Assembly: GCF_021869535.1 (NCBI RefSeq) | Contig: NW_026262668.1 | Span: forward strand, 68,841,558-68,905,557 | From: Mytilus californianus | Taxonomy: Eukaryota; Mollusca; Bivalvia; Mytilida; Mytilidae | Reading direction: 5' to 3' | Length of the DNA stretch: 64,000 bases | Shown: positions 46,131 through 58,430 of the stretch, piece after piece | How positions within the stretch are numbered: position 1 is the stretch's first letter | Layout: each line of letters opens with the position of its first letter | The notes under the pieces: model-generated | Databases searched by the model: none | What the model was told of the DNA's origin: nothing | The model's input: the letters and a program-made list of their open reading frames with translations, nothing else | Position numbers and translations under genes: made by a program

Positions 46131-48049
46131 GAATCATTCCGGGAATACTAAATAGAGAAAAAAAAATCGTAAAGTGATGCAAAATTGATCATAATCGGTA
46201 ATTGTACAACATTTCAAATTGGTTTAAATTAGTTAGTTAGTTTAAACATATTTATTTATAGTGGATTGGGACACAAGTTATTGCAACTTATATTAATCCC
46301 TTTCCACTTTGCGGGCGAAATTAGTTAGTTCGGACAGGCAGACAGACTGATTCCTATATAACCCAAACAAATTCATTTCCAGGGTATAACAAACATTGAG
46401 TATGACAATTAAATTTCATAGGAAAGTATTTGAAACCAAAGTTGAGATGAATCTTTTTTGGAACCCTATACAAAAACAAGAAAAGCAGGTTTTTCAATAT
46501 ACAACTTCTTGTGGAATGGGAGAAGGCATAATACTTCAAACATAAATTTTATACATTATTTGTAACCTCCTTTGATCACATTAAATTCTAGAGAACAGCT
46601 TTTGGAATCGTATTACCCTCCCCAAAAATAGATGTACTGCCTTACTATCACTATGTCAGATCGAGATTAACCCAACATAGGCTAATTCAGATCTGAAACT
46701 GATTTACCTTTTCCGTTTCAGTTGTACTAGTCGTTTCAGAAATTTAAAAAAAAGGGTTACTAACTTTCAACAACAACGAACGACGGATGTCTAATGATGA
46801 AGTAGCTGAATTAGGCATACGGGACTTGGTGAGCAGAAAGTAAAAGAATCATTGGCGTTAATGAATATGTCAAAGGAAAATATCTTTATGTTGAAGTGTT
46901 CTCATTTGTGATTATCCACTTTAATATCACTATCTAAAAAATTACTCCTGGAAAACCTAGTTATATCATGGATATTTGGTGAACGAACCAGTAGACGTAT
47001 TTTAGAAAAAAAGTATGGCGGTTCCTTATCGTTTTATTTTACTCAAACATGTACTACAAATAGAGATCAGAATTGTACCAAGAAAGACGAATACATACAA
47101 TTGAAGATACGACTTAGACACAATGAATCACAGACATGCGTACAAGTAACCACAGACATGCGTACAAGTAACCACAGACAAATATGACAATCAAAGTTTT
47201 GGTACTGCGACCAAAGATACATAAGATTGATAACGGATTTTGCTGGAGGGTATCAAATTAAATACAGAAACAAACCAACAAATTGTGAGTTAAATTAATC
47301 GGAATCGCACGAACCTCAAACGGAGTGAGAACACTTGAGTCAAAACAGCATCGGCATTTTCTCTATATGCTTGCATCACCTACATTTAATTCCAGAGACA
47401 TTTTCAAAAGCAAATGTTAAAGCACAGTAAATGATAAATCTGACAAAAATATCGAATGAACAATAGTGAACATGTGGAATCTATAATAGAGTAACATAAC
47501 CTAAAAATGTCAACAGAAAGCAGGTTCTCTTGTCTACATTTAGTTTTGAATAAATTTTGCAGTCGTCTGGCAGAAATGTACTGTAAGTCTGTTTGAATAC
47601 CATTCCACTATACTTAACAGAAAATATGTGGTTCAAAAAGTCTGCAGTTTGATGATTGCTATTTCGGGGTGATTATTGAAAACAACGTAGTTCTTGGCAT
47701 AATATAATTTTCAAGTATACTCATCAACAGATTACATTAAGTTTAAAATTCTTATTAACTTTACTGGAGTATGCGATATTTCGTGCATTAAACTACATGT
47801 CACCGTATGGCATTCAATAATGAGCAAACCTTACACCGTACAGTATGCTATAAAAGACCCAACATATCATAATGTGAAACAATACAGAATAGCCAACGCA
47901 GATACACATATCTTGTTTTAAGAAGGGACAAATCATAATTTGGGAAAAACAACTCTGATTCCAGCAGAAAGTTCACTGAAACTGTCATCTTCAAAATGCT
48001 GGATTAGTTTATTAACAACATATTTGTTACATTTGAAGGACAACGTTTT
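46131..48049. other. Intergenic with a 22-bp tandem duplication
   Basis: No gene recognised. At 47,129-47,172 a 22-bp unit (CACAGACATGCGTACAAGTA plus AC) is present twice in tandem with a partial third start. Confidence 0.5.
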
Positions 48050-49050
48050 TCCATAGATAATCTGTATTTCTATGGGAACCAAATGTGTCCCTCTGTTTGC
48101 CGAATGGTTCTTTTATTCTTTTGAGGCAGACTTCATACAGAATTTCTCAAGAAAAATTAGAAAAAGCTGGCTTTATCCTTTTATTTCACTTTCCGCTATA
48201 TAAATGATGTCCTTTCACTGAATACTTGAACATGTTGTGACTATATAAAAATAAGAAGATGTGGTATGATTGCCAATGAGACAACTGTCCACTAATGATT
48301 AAAAGAAGTGGATGTATGTTGACTGCATCTTTACCAATGTACTTGGAATAAAGGATATAACAGATACATGCACTTGTGTCTGCCTCATATCTTGACTTAC
48401 ATCTATAAAAGAACAATGATGGTCGGCTAAGAATTAAACTTTACGACAAAGAATGATTATTAATTTTCGAATTGTGATCTTTTCATTTCCTTGTGGCACA
48501 TTCCAGCAGCGCCTGCATACGGAGTATATATTTATACCATGTGTCAGGGATTGCGTTTCATAATATGATTTCCTGTATAGAGGGTAACTGCTTAAAAGGA
48601 AGCTATTGCAACAAGAGTTCTAAGTAGTAAAGTTGAAGTCATCCATTCGGAAGTTTTACGGACACCATCATTGTTTGGCGACCTTTATGGAATATCTGTC
48701 ACATATGCATGACTACGGTAACGTTATGTTCCACACACTTTTCGTAACCATAATATCGCACTCATCTTCATTGTAACATTATAGAAAGCGACTTATTACC
48801 GTAATTTTATTTGCTTGACCAACACGACAGGTGCCACATGTAAAACAGGAACTGCTTACCCTTCCGGAGCACATGAGTTCACCGCCGGATTTTTAGTGCG
48901 GTTCGTGGTTACTCAGTCATTTAGTTTTCTATGTAATGTTATGTTATTGTCCTTTCGTTGTTTTTATGTTTGGCCATGGTATTGTCTGTTTTTATTGGAC
49001 TTGAATTTTTGAATGCCCCTTAGTATTTTCTCTCTCTTTTTTTATACAAC
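48050..49050 (+). mobile_element. Decayed retroelement copy: RT palm to 3' tail
   Basis: Broken in several frames but in order: ATGGGAACCAAATGTGTCC, encoding the MGTKCV turn of the RT (48,072); TTTCCGCTATATAAATGATG (48,189), encoding FRYINDV, a changed catalytic box (Asn where Asp is expected); TCTTGACTTACATCTA (48,391), encoding the YLDLHL region; then the tail with GGTGCCACATGTAAAACAGG and TTTGGCCATGGTATTGTC. A MITE fragment (about 48,250-48,298) sits inside. Nonfunctional. Confidence 0.75.
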
Positions 49051-49329
49051 AGAAAAAACACACTACCTGGTTGAAGTTAATTACTAGTACATAATACGAA
49101 AAACAATTATGACAAACCCCACCTAGAGACATAAACGTCAGTATTGACAAGAAAATACGGATATGGTTTTATTGAAATTTTCTGTTACAAACTTAAGAAA
49201 TGATTTGAAATTAGGGAATGTATCTCCATCATACAATAGCTCTGATTTATCGGTTAGATCAGAGTGTCAATGTTTGTATTTGTATTTTAATTTCCAACTA
49301 TTTTGGCCTCCAGTATAAATGAAAAGATA

Positions 49330-50060
49330 TCAATTGTCAAAATGCGCACATAAATTACAAAAGTGTGTTTACAAACAACGTTACATTGCTGGGTCTGCCA
49401 AATGCTACACGAAATGTCTTTCCACAATATTAAATCTATTTTATCAGCAATCAAAACCGGGTATCAGAGTTACTGTTAACTGCCTACTCCAAGGACGATG
49501 GGAATTAGATGTGGATACTACAAAGTTCAAAAGATCTGTTAGGATATACAAACAATCTAAGTCCCTCTTCTCGTACAATAGTATTGAAAATCTTACTTCC
49601 ATTTACACAAGTATTCCTTATTCTAAACTTACGTTTTATTCATATAGCTCCAAACGTTTCTACTATACTTTTGGCGTGGCTCGGTATTTATACATTCCGC
49701 CATTGTGTTATGGTGCTATGGTAATTTTTTGAATTCTTGTCTTTCAATTTTGCTAATTTACTTTGTCCATAGAGTGTCTATATGCCATTTTTGTTTTTCT
49801 TTTTTGAAATAGTTTTTGTTTTTATAGTGATTATGTTTATAACACAATGGTGACTGCTGTACCCCAATTTTGACATTTTTACCTATTGTGTATGTTTGTT
49901 TTGCTCACACATTGATGTCAATATAATGGTTTTCTAGAAGTCAGGAATATGACAGTTGTTTTCCATTAGTTTGATGTGTTTAAGTTTTTGATTTTGCCAT
50001 TTGACTTTCCGTTTTTAATTTTCCTTGGAGTTCGGTAATTTTGATATTTTACCTTTTTTT
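49330..50060 (+). mobile_element. Decayed retroelement copy: RT N-terminal palm plus a different 3' tail
   Basis: The open stretch at 49,319-49,732 encodes RYIAGSAKCYTKCLS; a shifted frame gives MWILQSSKDLL and another TSIYTSIPYSKL, successive parts of one reverse-transcriptase palm broken by frameshifts. It passes into a non-coding tail beginning CCGCCATTGTGTTATGGTGC (49,689) and running through GTCAGGAATATGACAGTTGTT (49,941), unlike the tail of the 48-kb copy. Confidence 0.7.
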
Positions 50061-50599
50061 CAACATTAAACATTCAACATTAATACAACAACAAAAAAGC
50101 GACGAAAACTTCATACATAGACATTATGTGAAAGAATAAGTAGTCGGTTAACATAATTTTGATGAGCGATGAAGTTCCTGAGAAAAATTCGAGAAAACTT
50201 CATTCATTATGTGAAAGAATACACACGTTTGGGGCAAACATGAAGTTGACAAACGATGAATATGAAGATGCATCACACAGTACAGAGCCATCCCCCCAGT
50301 ACAGCATGCTCACATAAAACTTGATACCAAATTTCAGGAAACTCTAATTTGTAGTTCCAGACAAAAAATGTGGCTAAATTATGGGCGGTTGAACGGATGA
50401 TAGGACGCACAGGCGTAAACCAGTAAAGCCCCTACTTTGAGAGGGGGTATATGTCAAACTATGTACAATCATCTTGGTTAGAATAGGATAAATTAAACTT
50501 AGTAAAAAAACGTTCTTATTTAAACAAAAGATATCTGCAACTGACATCATTAAGATGCCTGATTTTTTTTATTGTCTACAAATTTTTCCGTTTGGAGAT
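50061..50599. other. Intergenic, nothing firm
   Basis: 50,270-50,460 ends in AAAGCCCCTACTTTGAGAGGGGGTATATG, which looks like the end of an interspersed repeat, but I cannot define its borders. Confidence 0.35.
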
Positions 50600-51800
50600 T
50601 GTGTTTTTCCATAGACAATCAGCATTCATTTAGCCTTTACTGTATTCATCATGCTCCTTTATCCGTACGAGGCATACTTTGAACATGCCCTTCTCAAGAA
50701 GAATGAAAATAAGTTTGCATTTTTCTAAATCTCCACGTTCCGCTCTATAGATGATGTCCACTCACTAAATAGTTCTATGTTTGGTTACTATATGTTGATT
50801 GCATCGATCGCATTGAACTTGATAGAAAAGATCCCATAGATACAGTTATGTCCACTTCATATATTGACTAACATTTAGAAATTGACAATGAAGGTCGGCG
50901 GAGAACTAAAATATACGACAAAACATATGATTTCCATTCTTTCATTGTGACATTTTCATTTCCCTTTAGCAACACAACAACATCGCCTGTATAAGGACTA
51001 TACATTTCTTAGTTGATAGATATTCAAGGCATTTGTTTCCCATCATGATTTCTTTGATATTCGGTTGTTTCTTATCAATTAGCTATTTTGCAAGGAATCC
51101 AAAAGGTAAAGTTGGAGTCATAATATCGAAAGTTTTACTGACACCATCATTAGTTGGTTGATCATCTGTGTCACGGATGATTACGGATATGTTCTAATTT
51201 ACCAGCCACAATCCGGCCCTCAATTTGTGGTTCACAAATGCGACTTGTCACCCCGAATTTTCACTTGCAGCGATAAACATGACATGTGCTACAAGTGGAG
51301 CAGACATTGCTTATCCTTCCGTATCAATTACATTTCCCGGAGTTTCGTTTACAAGGGATTCTTGTTGCTTTTGCGTTGGTTTCAGTGTTGTATTTTTCTC
51401 TTATTTTATTTTCAAATGTCTATGATCTACCTGTCCTGAGAACCGTGTTTCATTTTCATATTCGGTCAAGTTTAGGTATGGAAAATTCAGTTGTGTCGAT
51501 GGTTTATGCGTATAGTGAGAAGTCATGGTGAGACAAGAGACATCCACCAATCAACTATTATACAATGTATTATGTCTCATCAACATATTCCAACAAGAGT
51601 AAAAAGGCGAATGAAACTAGTAGAACAGGTACCACCTGGAGCACATGCATTCACCGAGGTTTTTGGTGGGGTTCGTTTGAGTTTTATGTTTAGTGTTTTG
51701 TGGACTGTTGTTTGTCGTTTTTCATTTTGGACATGGTGTTATCTGTTTTTACTTCGACTTATGGTTTTTTAATGTTCCCATGGTATCCTCTCCCTCTTTT
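50600..51800 (+). mobile_element. Decayed retroelement copy, RT C-terminal half plus tail
   Basis: Carries degraded equivalents of the same blocks as the 48-kb copy: CTCAAGAAGAATGAAAATAAG (50,693), a TCCGCTCTATAGATGATGTCC relic of the catalytic box (50,739), GAAATTGACAATGAAGGTCGG (50,878), and a tail with GCGACTTGTCA and GTGGAGCAGACATTGCTTATCC. A second partial tail follows at about 51,630-51,790. Many stops; nonfunctional. Confidence 0.7.
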
Positions 51801-51904
51801 TGTGATCGCTCAATGCTATAACTAACATGAAACAGTACTGTAACAGCAAAACATTAGATTAAAACATAAACATCAGTTGGAAAGGACTTGATTCATCAAG
51901 CATT

Positions 51905-53365
51905 TTCTAAATTTAGGCAATTTATAAAATGCCTAACCTTGACAGGCATTATATAAAATAATTAAAATACCTAGTCATTTTGTAGTGACTGAAATTTTGA
52001 AACAGAATTCAACAAATTCAGATTCAGGTAACTTATAAAAAAAAAGGATTATTATCCTTGTGTTGCATATGACCAAAACCCAATATCTTGCAAGGAAAAT
52101 AACCAATGATTCGGTAAAATTGAGGTTATTCTTCAAAAACCAGCTGGGAAAGTTTGTATTCTTTTTAGTGAAACTACGTTAAGTATGTACTAACTCTGTA
52201 TTTCAGATAGTACTTTAATGATCTTCTTGTCATGATGGCAGAAAGACGAATTGTTCTTACAATAGAAGAAAGTTTACAAACAGATTTTTTATAAAATATA
52301 GATTCAAAACAGAAGTGTGTAATACATAAAGCAGAGAAAAAGAAGAATGTTTTTTAATTGACTGATTGTTGTTTGTCGCATTCAGTTGCAAATATTTCAA
52401 GCATATTTAAGACGAGAACAAATTGATAATAAATCAAAGGGGTAAATTCTGCAATAGATTGACCCGGATAAAGGACGGGAATTTTGACTGCCGCTTAAAA
52501 TGAAGGTACGTTGGAGAAGGACAGCAAAGTTGCCTCGAATTTATACATACTGCACAGCCAAACAGATTTCCCTCTATATAAAGGATGGGTTCCGCCATAC
52601 AGGGCCGTGTTTGGTTGTGATGCAGAGATATGAGCATCTCCATTTTCACTGCCTCAAGTGATTGTTTGGTCTTTACAATCTGATGAATTGATGCGACAGT
52701 AGGTAATAGTGGTTAAAATCTCAAAAATCGACCTTAGAAGAGACAAATAAAGGTGCATCAACCGTGTGAGCGTCTCCTGCTATGGATGCATCACCCAACA
52801 TGCGTATATCTGCTCATCCTGTTAAATGTTCTGATAAGCAAAAAGATGTCAGTCAACCTAATCATGCTAATATGACTTTGAATCTGTTGCGAACACATGA
52901 AAAAGAAGACATTCGTATATGTGTGCGTTTTGCAAAATCCAATGTTGAACGTTTTAAAAGTGCTTTATCAGAAAAAGTTTTGACAAAGCTGAATGTGTAA
53001 TGGTCCGGGTTTCAACAAATGTGGTTGTAGTGCTAATACCAGATTTTACGCCAAACCATGTATTTGCAAAAAGATCAGGACAAAATTTAATGTTTAATAG
53101 ATCCTGCCATCCAAACATAATATGAAATAATAAATAATATTCGGTGCTTGTCGAAATGTTAAATCAGTAATTTTATTTTTTAATTATCTAAATTCTTAAT
53201 ATCAAACTTTTAAAATTCCGTTATTATCATAGATAAAAATGCTCTGCTGCTCGATACTTCGAATTGCTCAGTTTTTGTGAATAGGTCATTCTATAAAATA
53301 ATTTCAGGCAATTTAGCAATGCCTAAACTTTTCAGGCATTTTACAAAATGCCTAAATTAAAAAAA
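51905..53365 (+). mobile_element. Candidate decayed Ginger-like DNA transposon remnant
   Basis: Left flank AAATTTAGGCAATTTATAAAATGCC (51,911) is an inverted relative of GGCATTTTACAAAATGCCTAAATT near 53,333-53,358; both also contain internal AGGCATT-type palindromes. Between them 52,782-53,000 is open, and just downstream a frame encodes GFNKCGCSANTRF-YAKPCICKK, a Cys-rich tail resembling the C-terminal GFxxCxC...CxC segments of some Ginger-type transposase ORFs. The integrase core is not present, so most coding sequence is deleted. The family name is an inference. Confidence 0.4.
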
Positions 53366-53689
53366 AAAATGCACCTAACATATATATGTCTATTCTCTTA
53401 AACCAAAGTACAGTGGTATAAAGACAGATCGGTTCTAAACAACAACAACAAAAAAAACAAAAAAAAAACTAACGAAAATACAAAAGGAGCAAAGTATGTT
53501 TGTATATAACGTCGAAAAAGAGCAAAGTTTGGATTTAATGTCCTCAAGATTCAGGATTGCTAAAGCCTTTAATGATCAAATTTTTTGGGTGTTAAATATT
53601 TAGTGTAGGTATACGAAATCAGAAACCATTGATTTTAACTTTTGAAGTATGACAAGCTAGTTATTTAGCTATAATAGTTAAACTATTGG

Positions 53690-55870
53690 AAAAAAGTCAC
53701 GGATGAAAAGTCACTGGAAAAAAAGTTACAGGAAAAAGATCACAGGAAATAAAGTCACAGTTAAAAAACAAAACAATTTTAGTAAATTTAGTATATATTG
53801 CCAAGTATTCAGTCAAATGTAACCAATAGTTCTGCTATATTTCTGGGTTTTTATGATAGAAATATTATTGTTGTAAGTATTTCAATTCTAAAAGATAGCT
53901 AAATGATCAGAACATTACTTTTTTACTCGAAATCAACTTGCTCACTGGAGGTGTCTTATCAACTGAATAGCATTTCAACATCTTTTAATGGAAAGAAAAT
54001 TGAAAGAATCGTTTGCAAATCATATTTGGTTTGGTACCAGTAATCTTATTTATTTCATACAAATTGTGATAAAAAAAATTCTTTTCTCTGAATGAACTAA
54101 TTAAATTAGAATACAGGGGTGTGGTATTTCAATTTTTGTGTTTATTGCAAATGATTTATTTTCCAAGATTATAAACAAAATGTTGTTCAGTAAATGTCAA
54201 GTTTTTAAAGAGTCATAAGCTGTCAAATTCATGTTCACCGATTTCAAAATCTTATGTTTTATTTATAACACACAAAAACGTCTATCCAAATAACAAAAAA
54301 GTCATATAGAAACTTTTTTCAATACTAGGACTCGTCATAATGAATCAACATTTCGTGTGTATTTTAGAATACTAGTAGACGCCATCCAATTAACCATCGA
54401 GATGATCTCCGAAGAATTCCGTAGGTCATATGACCTGATGTAACCATAAATATAGACATAAATATGCAGGCAAGCACGTGCAATCGTATAATGATGATAT
54501 TTCTAGGTCTGTTTGATTTCATGCCATAGATAAAAAAAAAAATATGTAGATGATAGTTTTACCTGTGTTTGAATGATTTTGTAAGAGCAGAATCAGTCAA
54601 CGAAAAGGATTTTCCAGGTGGTTGTCTTGTTTCACTTTTCAATGTTGATTTTTTTTCTTTTTGATAAATAAACATGCTTAGCCCATGCGTAACCTACTCC
54701 TAAATTAAGGATGTTTTGAAGCTTATTTGACAAAATTGATCCAAGCTGACCGCTAATAGCCAAACTATTATTTCACAATTCCACTTTTATAAACGTTTGA
54801 AACAAAAACAAAATATCTTGAATATTTGTCAACTTCGTAGCTAATGACACCTCAAAAGATTTCAACAGACAATTATCAAAGGGGCATTCGTAGCCAAAAA
54901 TTGAAAATGTTTTTGTTTGTTTCAAACATTTATAAATGCGGAATATAGAAATAGTATTTCGCTAAGAGCAGTCAGGTTGGTTCAATTTAGTCAAAGTAAG
55001 CTATAAACGTCGCTAATGTATTATTGGCTTAACTCATTTGAATCCGTATTCATGCAACCTTTAATTTTAACTTTACTGGAAAAGGTTGAGCATGTGTTTA
55101 GCATGTGATTCATTCATTAAAATGAAAAGAATGTCAACATTGAAAAGGGAAACATGCCAGGGAGATACCAGGAATAACAAATTCGTTGATAAATCTGGTC
55201 CACAAAAATGCATTCTTGTAGAGGTAAAACGATGATAAACATATATTTTTAATCTATAACATGAAGTCAAACAGACCTTGAAAAATCGTCATTATGATAT
55301 AGCACGTGCTTGTCTGTTTATTTATATTTATGTTTATATCGAGTTATATGACCTTCGGTAGTCTTTGGAGGTCATCTCGATGGATAATTATATGGCGTCT
55401 AGTCTAAAGTATGCACTAAATGCTGATACATCATAATGAGCCCATGCATTGTTAAGTGTTTCTTTTGGACTTTTTGTAATTTGAATACATTTAGTATGTT
55501 ATAAATCAAATATGAGAATTTGGGTCAAATTGGTGAACATGAATTTGACAGTTAATGCCCTTTTAACTAATTAACTGCCTTCAATATTCTATTTACATTT
55601 CCTGTCATTCGTCTTATGTCAGGACAGATTATAACGCTATACAAAAATAAAGATGTCGTTTTAAAATTTTATATCATTCATTTACTATAAAAGATCCATA
55701 GAACTTTTAAAAAGGAGAAAAGCAATTAAATTAAATACTACTAATCATTTTATACAAAAAAATGGACATTATTTTCTATCAGATTTGTTATTTTTTTCCG
55801 ACATTTATCAAATGTGTAACTTTTTGTCCTTCTCAATTTTTACCTTTTTTCTTATGACTTTTTCTTGTTT
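53690..55870. mobile_element. Large imperfect palindrome centred near 54,889
   Basis: Left-arm blocks recur inverted on the right: CTGTCAAATTCATGTTCACC (54,228) with GGTGAACATGAATTTGACAG (55,531); AGTAGACGCCAT (54,374) with ATGGCGTCTAGT (55,392); CATCGAGATGA (54,397) with TCATCTCGATG (55,372); CAAGCACGTGC (54,471) with GCACGTGCTTG (55,302); AAAC(G/A)TTTGAAAC near 54,794 with GTTTCAAACATTT (54,920). Arms are clear over about 54,200-55,570. Outer AAAAAGTCAC-type runs (53,690-53,760) and TGACTTTTT-type runs (55,820-55,870) may be its tips. No coding sequence. Confidence 0.8.
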
Positions 55871-56229
55871 ACCGTACACAACATTTTAAGAGCAATTTCG
55901 GAATAAATGATTGATAAAGCGTTTAAGTTTCTCAACCATCTAGTAACATATCAACTCATTCAACGATCGCATATGTCTGATGACAGTCTGAACAAAATGA
56001 TAGTTTTATAATGTTTCTACCTTTGACACTTACAACTGGATGTGAATTTGCAATCAAGTGAGGAGTGATGCGTGTATAGTAGAAGACGCACCTTTTGTCT
56101 AACTCCGTTTGTAGTTCGTGCGAGTTTAGAAATATTTACTGAATATCGTTAAACTACCTTTATATATTCCCTTACACTTATTTATGTAAAATTATTTAAT
56201 TTCATATTTCGATATTCCATGGATTTATT
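55871..56229. other. Intergenic, nothing recognised
   Basis: AT-rich; no supported feature. Confidence 0.45.
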
Positions 56230-56665
56230 TTCTAGCATGCATATGTGATTGAGGGTTGATGCTTACAGGGAAGCCATTGAACCAAGAGTTCATAAAGGTA
56301 AAGTTGAAGTAGTCTCTTCAAAATTCCTGATTTTGTTGACAATTATGGAATATTTGTGTCACAAATGACTACTTAAATGTTCCATTTGTCGTTGCCAGTA
56401 TCACGTTCACCTTCATGACATTACCGAATACGAATTATCTCTGGATGTTTACTTGGTATAAAGAACACAACGTGTGACACTAGTGGAACAGGAACTGTCT
56501 CCCTTCAAGAGAACACGAATACACCCTCGTTGTTTTTGTGTGGTCCGTGTTGACCAATCTTTGGTTTGTGTAGTTTTTTGTAGACACATGTTGTCTTTTG
56601 GCAATGCTTATGTCTCTTTTTTGACGGATGATTTTTGACTACCCTCTTGGTACCTTCTTTCCTTA
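56230..56665 (+). mobile_element. Decayed retroelement 3' part
   Basis: GGGAAGCCATTGAACCAAGAGTTC (56,269), GTTGACAATTATGGAATATTTGTGTCAC (56,335) and GGAACAGGAACTGTCTCCC (56,484) correspond, diverged, to blocks of the 9.4-kb and 48-kb copies, in the same order. Confidence 0.6.
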
Positions 56666-56689
56666 ATTAAAAAAAAAATTGTCAGTTAC

Positions 56690-57330
56690 TTTCTTTGTTT
56701 ATATCGTAGTGCTTCTTTCTTTAAGGAAAGTTGTTTTGATTGCAGATTTAAGTTTTTTCCAGGGCGATTTAAAATCAGGCCGAAGATGGACAAGACGAAG
56801 CAAACTAAAAATTTAGCAACACAAATCACACCAAAAAACCGGAGGTGATCACGGGGTAAGCAGATCCTGCTCCACATGTACCGACCGTTGTGTTGATCAT
56901 GGCAAATATAAATTCGGTGATAAATCACATTTAGTGTTGTTACAATCGAGGAAAAGAAGACGGGATTGTGGCTACGATTAAGAAGCTAAAACCCTTTTTT
57001 TTGTTTTTTGTCGTTAAGTTTTTTTTTCTCAATCGACCCTCATTGTCAATTTCTAGATGTAAGTCAAGATATGAGTAAGATGTAACTGTATCTGTTGTAT
57101 TCCTATTTCATGTTCGAAGGGATGTGTTGACTATCGTCATCACTCACTTTGAATAATTATAAAGCGGGACGTGAAGCTAAAGTATAATGCTACCTTCTTT
57201 TCATTCTTCCTCAGAAGCTCCTGTATGAAGTCCGACTTATATAAATAAAGGTACAAGTCGACAAGAAGAGGGACACATTTGGTTCCTACGGGAATGCCGA
57301 TTGTTGTTGAAACATAGTCCTCCAAACGTT
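56690..57330 (-). mobile_element. Decayed retroelement copy, RT fragment on the minus strand
   Basis: The minus-strand open stretch (57,325-57,140) encodes TTIGIPVGTKCVPLLVDLYLYLY, the palm helix of the RT family, then is interrupted before the catalytic box. Further on, a shifted frame gives [15 protein letters not shown] (about 57,078-57,034), then the tail with GTGGAGCAGGATCTGCTTACC (56,875-56,855). Inverted relative to the adjacent copy at 56.2 kb, so the two are head to head at their 3' ends. Confidence 0.75.
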
Positions 57331-58347
57331 GTCAATCAAGAAATCAAGCATCTTCATAATGTAACTTCCGATAAAATCTTGTTTAAATCAGAGTGTACTA
57401 CAAAAGATCTTTGGAATAGTTTAGTATACACGTCTGAATCACACCGCCCCCATAGTAGATAGTTTCACAATAACTCTGAAGCTAGGCTTAGATTGCTGAT
57501 AAATTGATGTTTATAGTTTAGAAAGAGGATTTATGGAGCACTTGGAAGACCCAGCAACATAACGTTGTTAGTAAGGACACTTGTGTAATTTAGGTATCCA
57601 AAACAGAAAAGGAAGAACCAGTTCTTCATCTTTGATTGAAATTCCAGTGGAACATACGACAGACCTATGATTATTTTGGATGTCCTCTTGGGAAAGTGTC
57701 GTCGGGGTATATGAGTTTCCGAGTAAATTGTCAATACCCTATTCCTTTACTAAGCTGTTTATGTTTAGAAAAGATAGGAAATGGTGTATTGATTAATGGC
57801 ACAAAATACCCACACACAAGAACAAAATCCAACAACAAAGGTACATGGCCTTAATAGTTGTTCTTGATTTCAAAGTGAGGACTTTGATACGGAGCAAAAG
57901 TTCACACCTCACTGCAAGATTAATCAACTAGCTAGCTCCGGTTTATGCAGATAATTATTTCCTAGATGTCGATGAATTTACATATGTACACTAAACGTAA
58001 ATGCAGGTAGCATCAACAAATTCGAACCTATAACCTATAACCTACAAATAAATCAACTAATACTGTCAATTTGGAAACAAAAACTACACAAAAATTTATA
58101 CCAGCACGGGGCACATCAAGATGTTTCTTAGATAATTTACAAAGAAATCATATATTTCAGGGGCTAATAATACATATTGACATTATAACAATTTCAAAGT
58201 AATGATAAATAAGAACACGACAACAAGAAAGAAAAAAAAAAACAAGGACAAACAAAAATTCGGAGCATATTAATATATTCAAACTCTTCCTATTATAATG
58301 TGTGAGCTTGCATCCAATCGATGTTTTTCATTTACAAAGAAATGCTA
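57331..58347. other. Intergenic, 3' flank of the protease gene
   Basis: No gene or repeat recognised. The left part (57,530-57,900) may be further decayed retroelement sequence, but I cannot place it. No clear minus-strand AATAAA within 100 bases of the protease stop. Confidence 0.35.
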
Positions 58348-58430
58348 TTAAGGTGTATGCGCTGCTATATTCTGTTGAATCCACTTGACGAAATTCAAAA
58401 CATTTGAATAGGTTCCAGGTTTATGTGCCT
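58348..58430 (-). CDS. Protease terminal exon
   Basis: Acceptor ttttacag. Encodes [20 protein letters not shown] and a short tail ending HTP-stop (TAA, 58,350-58,348). Matches the C-terminal strand and helix of S1 proteases. Confidence 0.92.
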
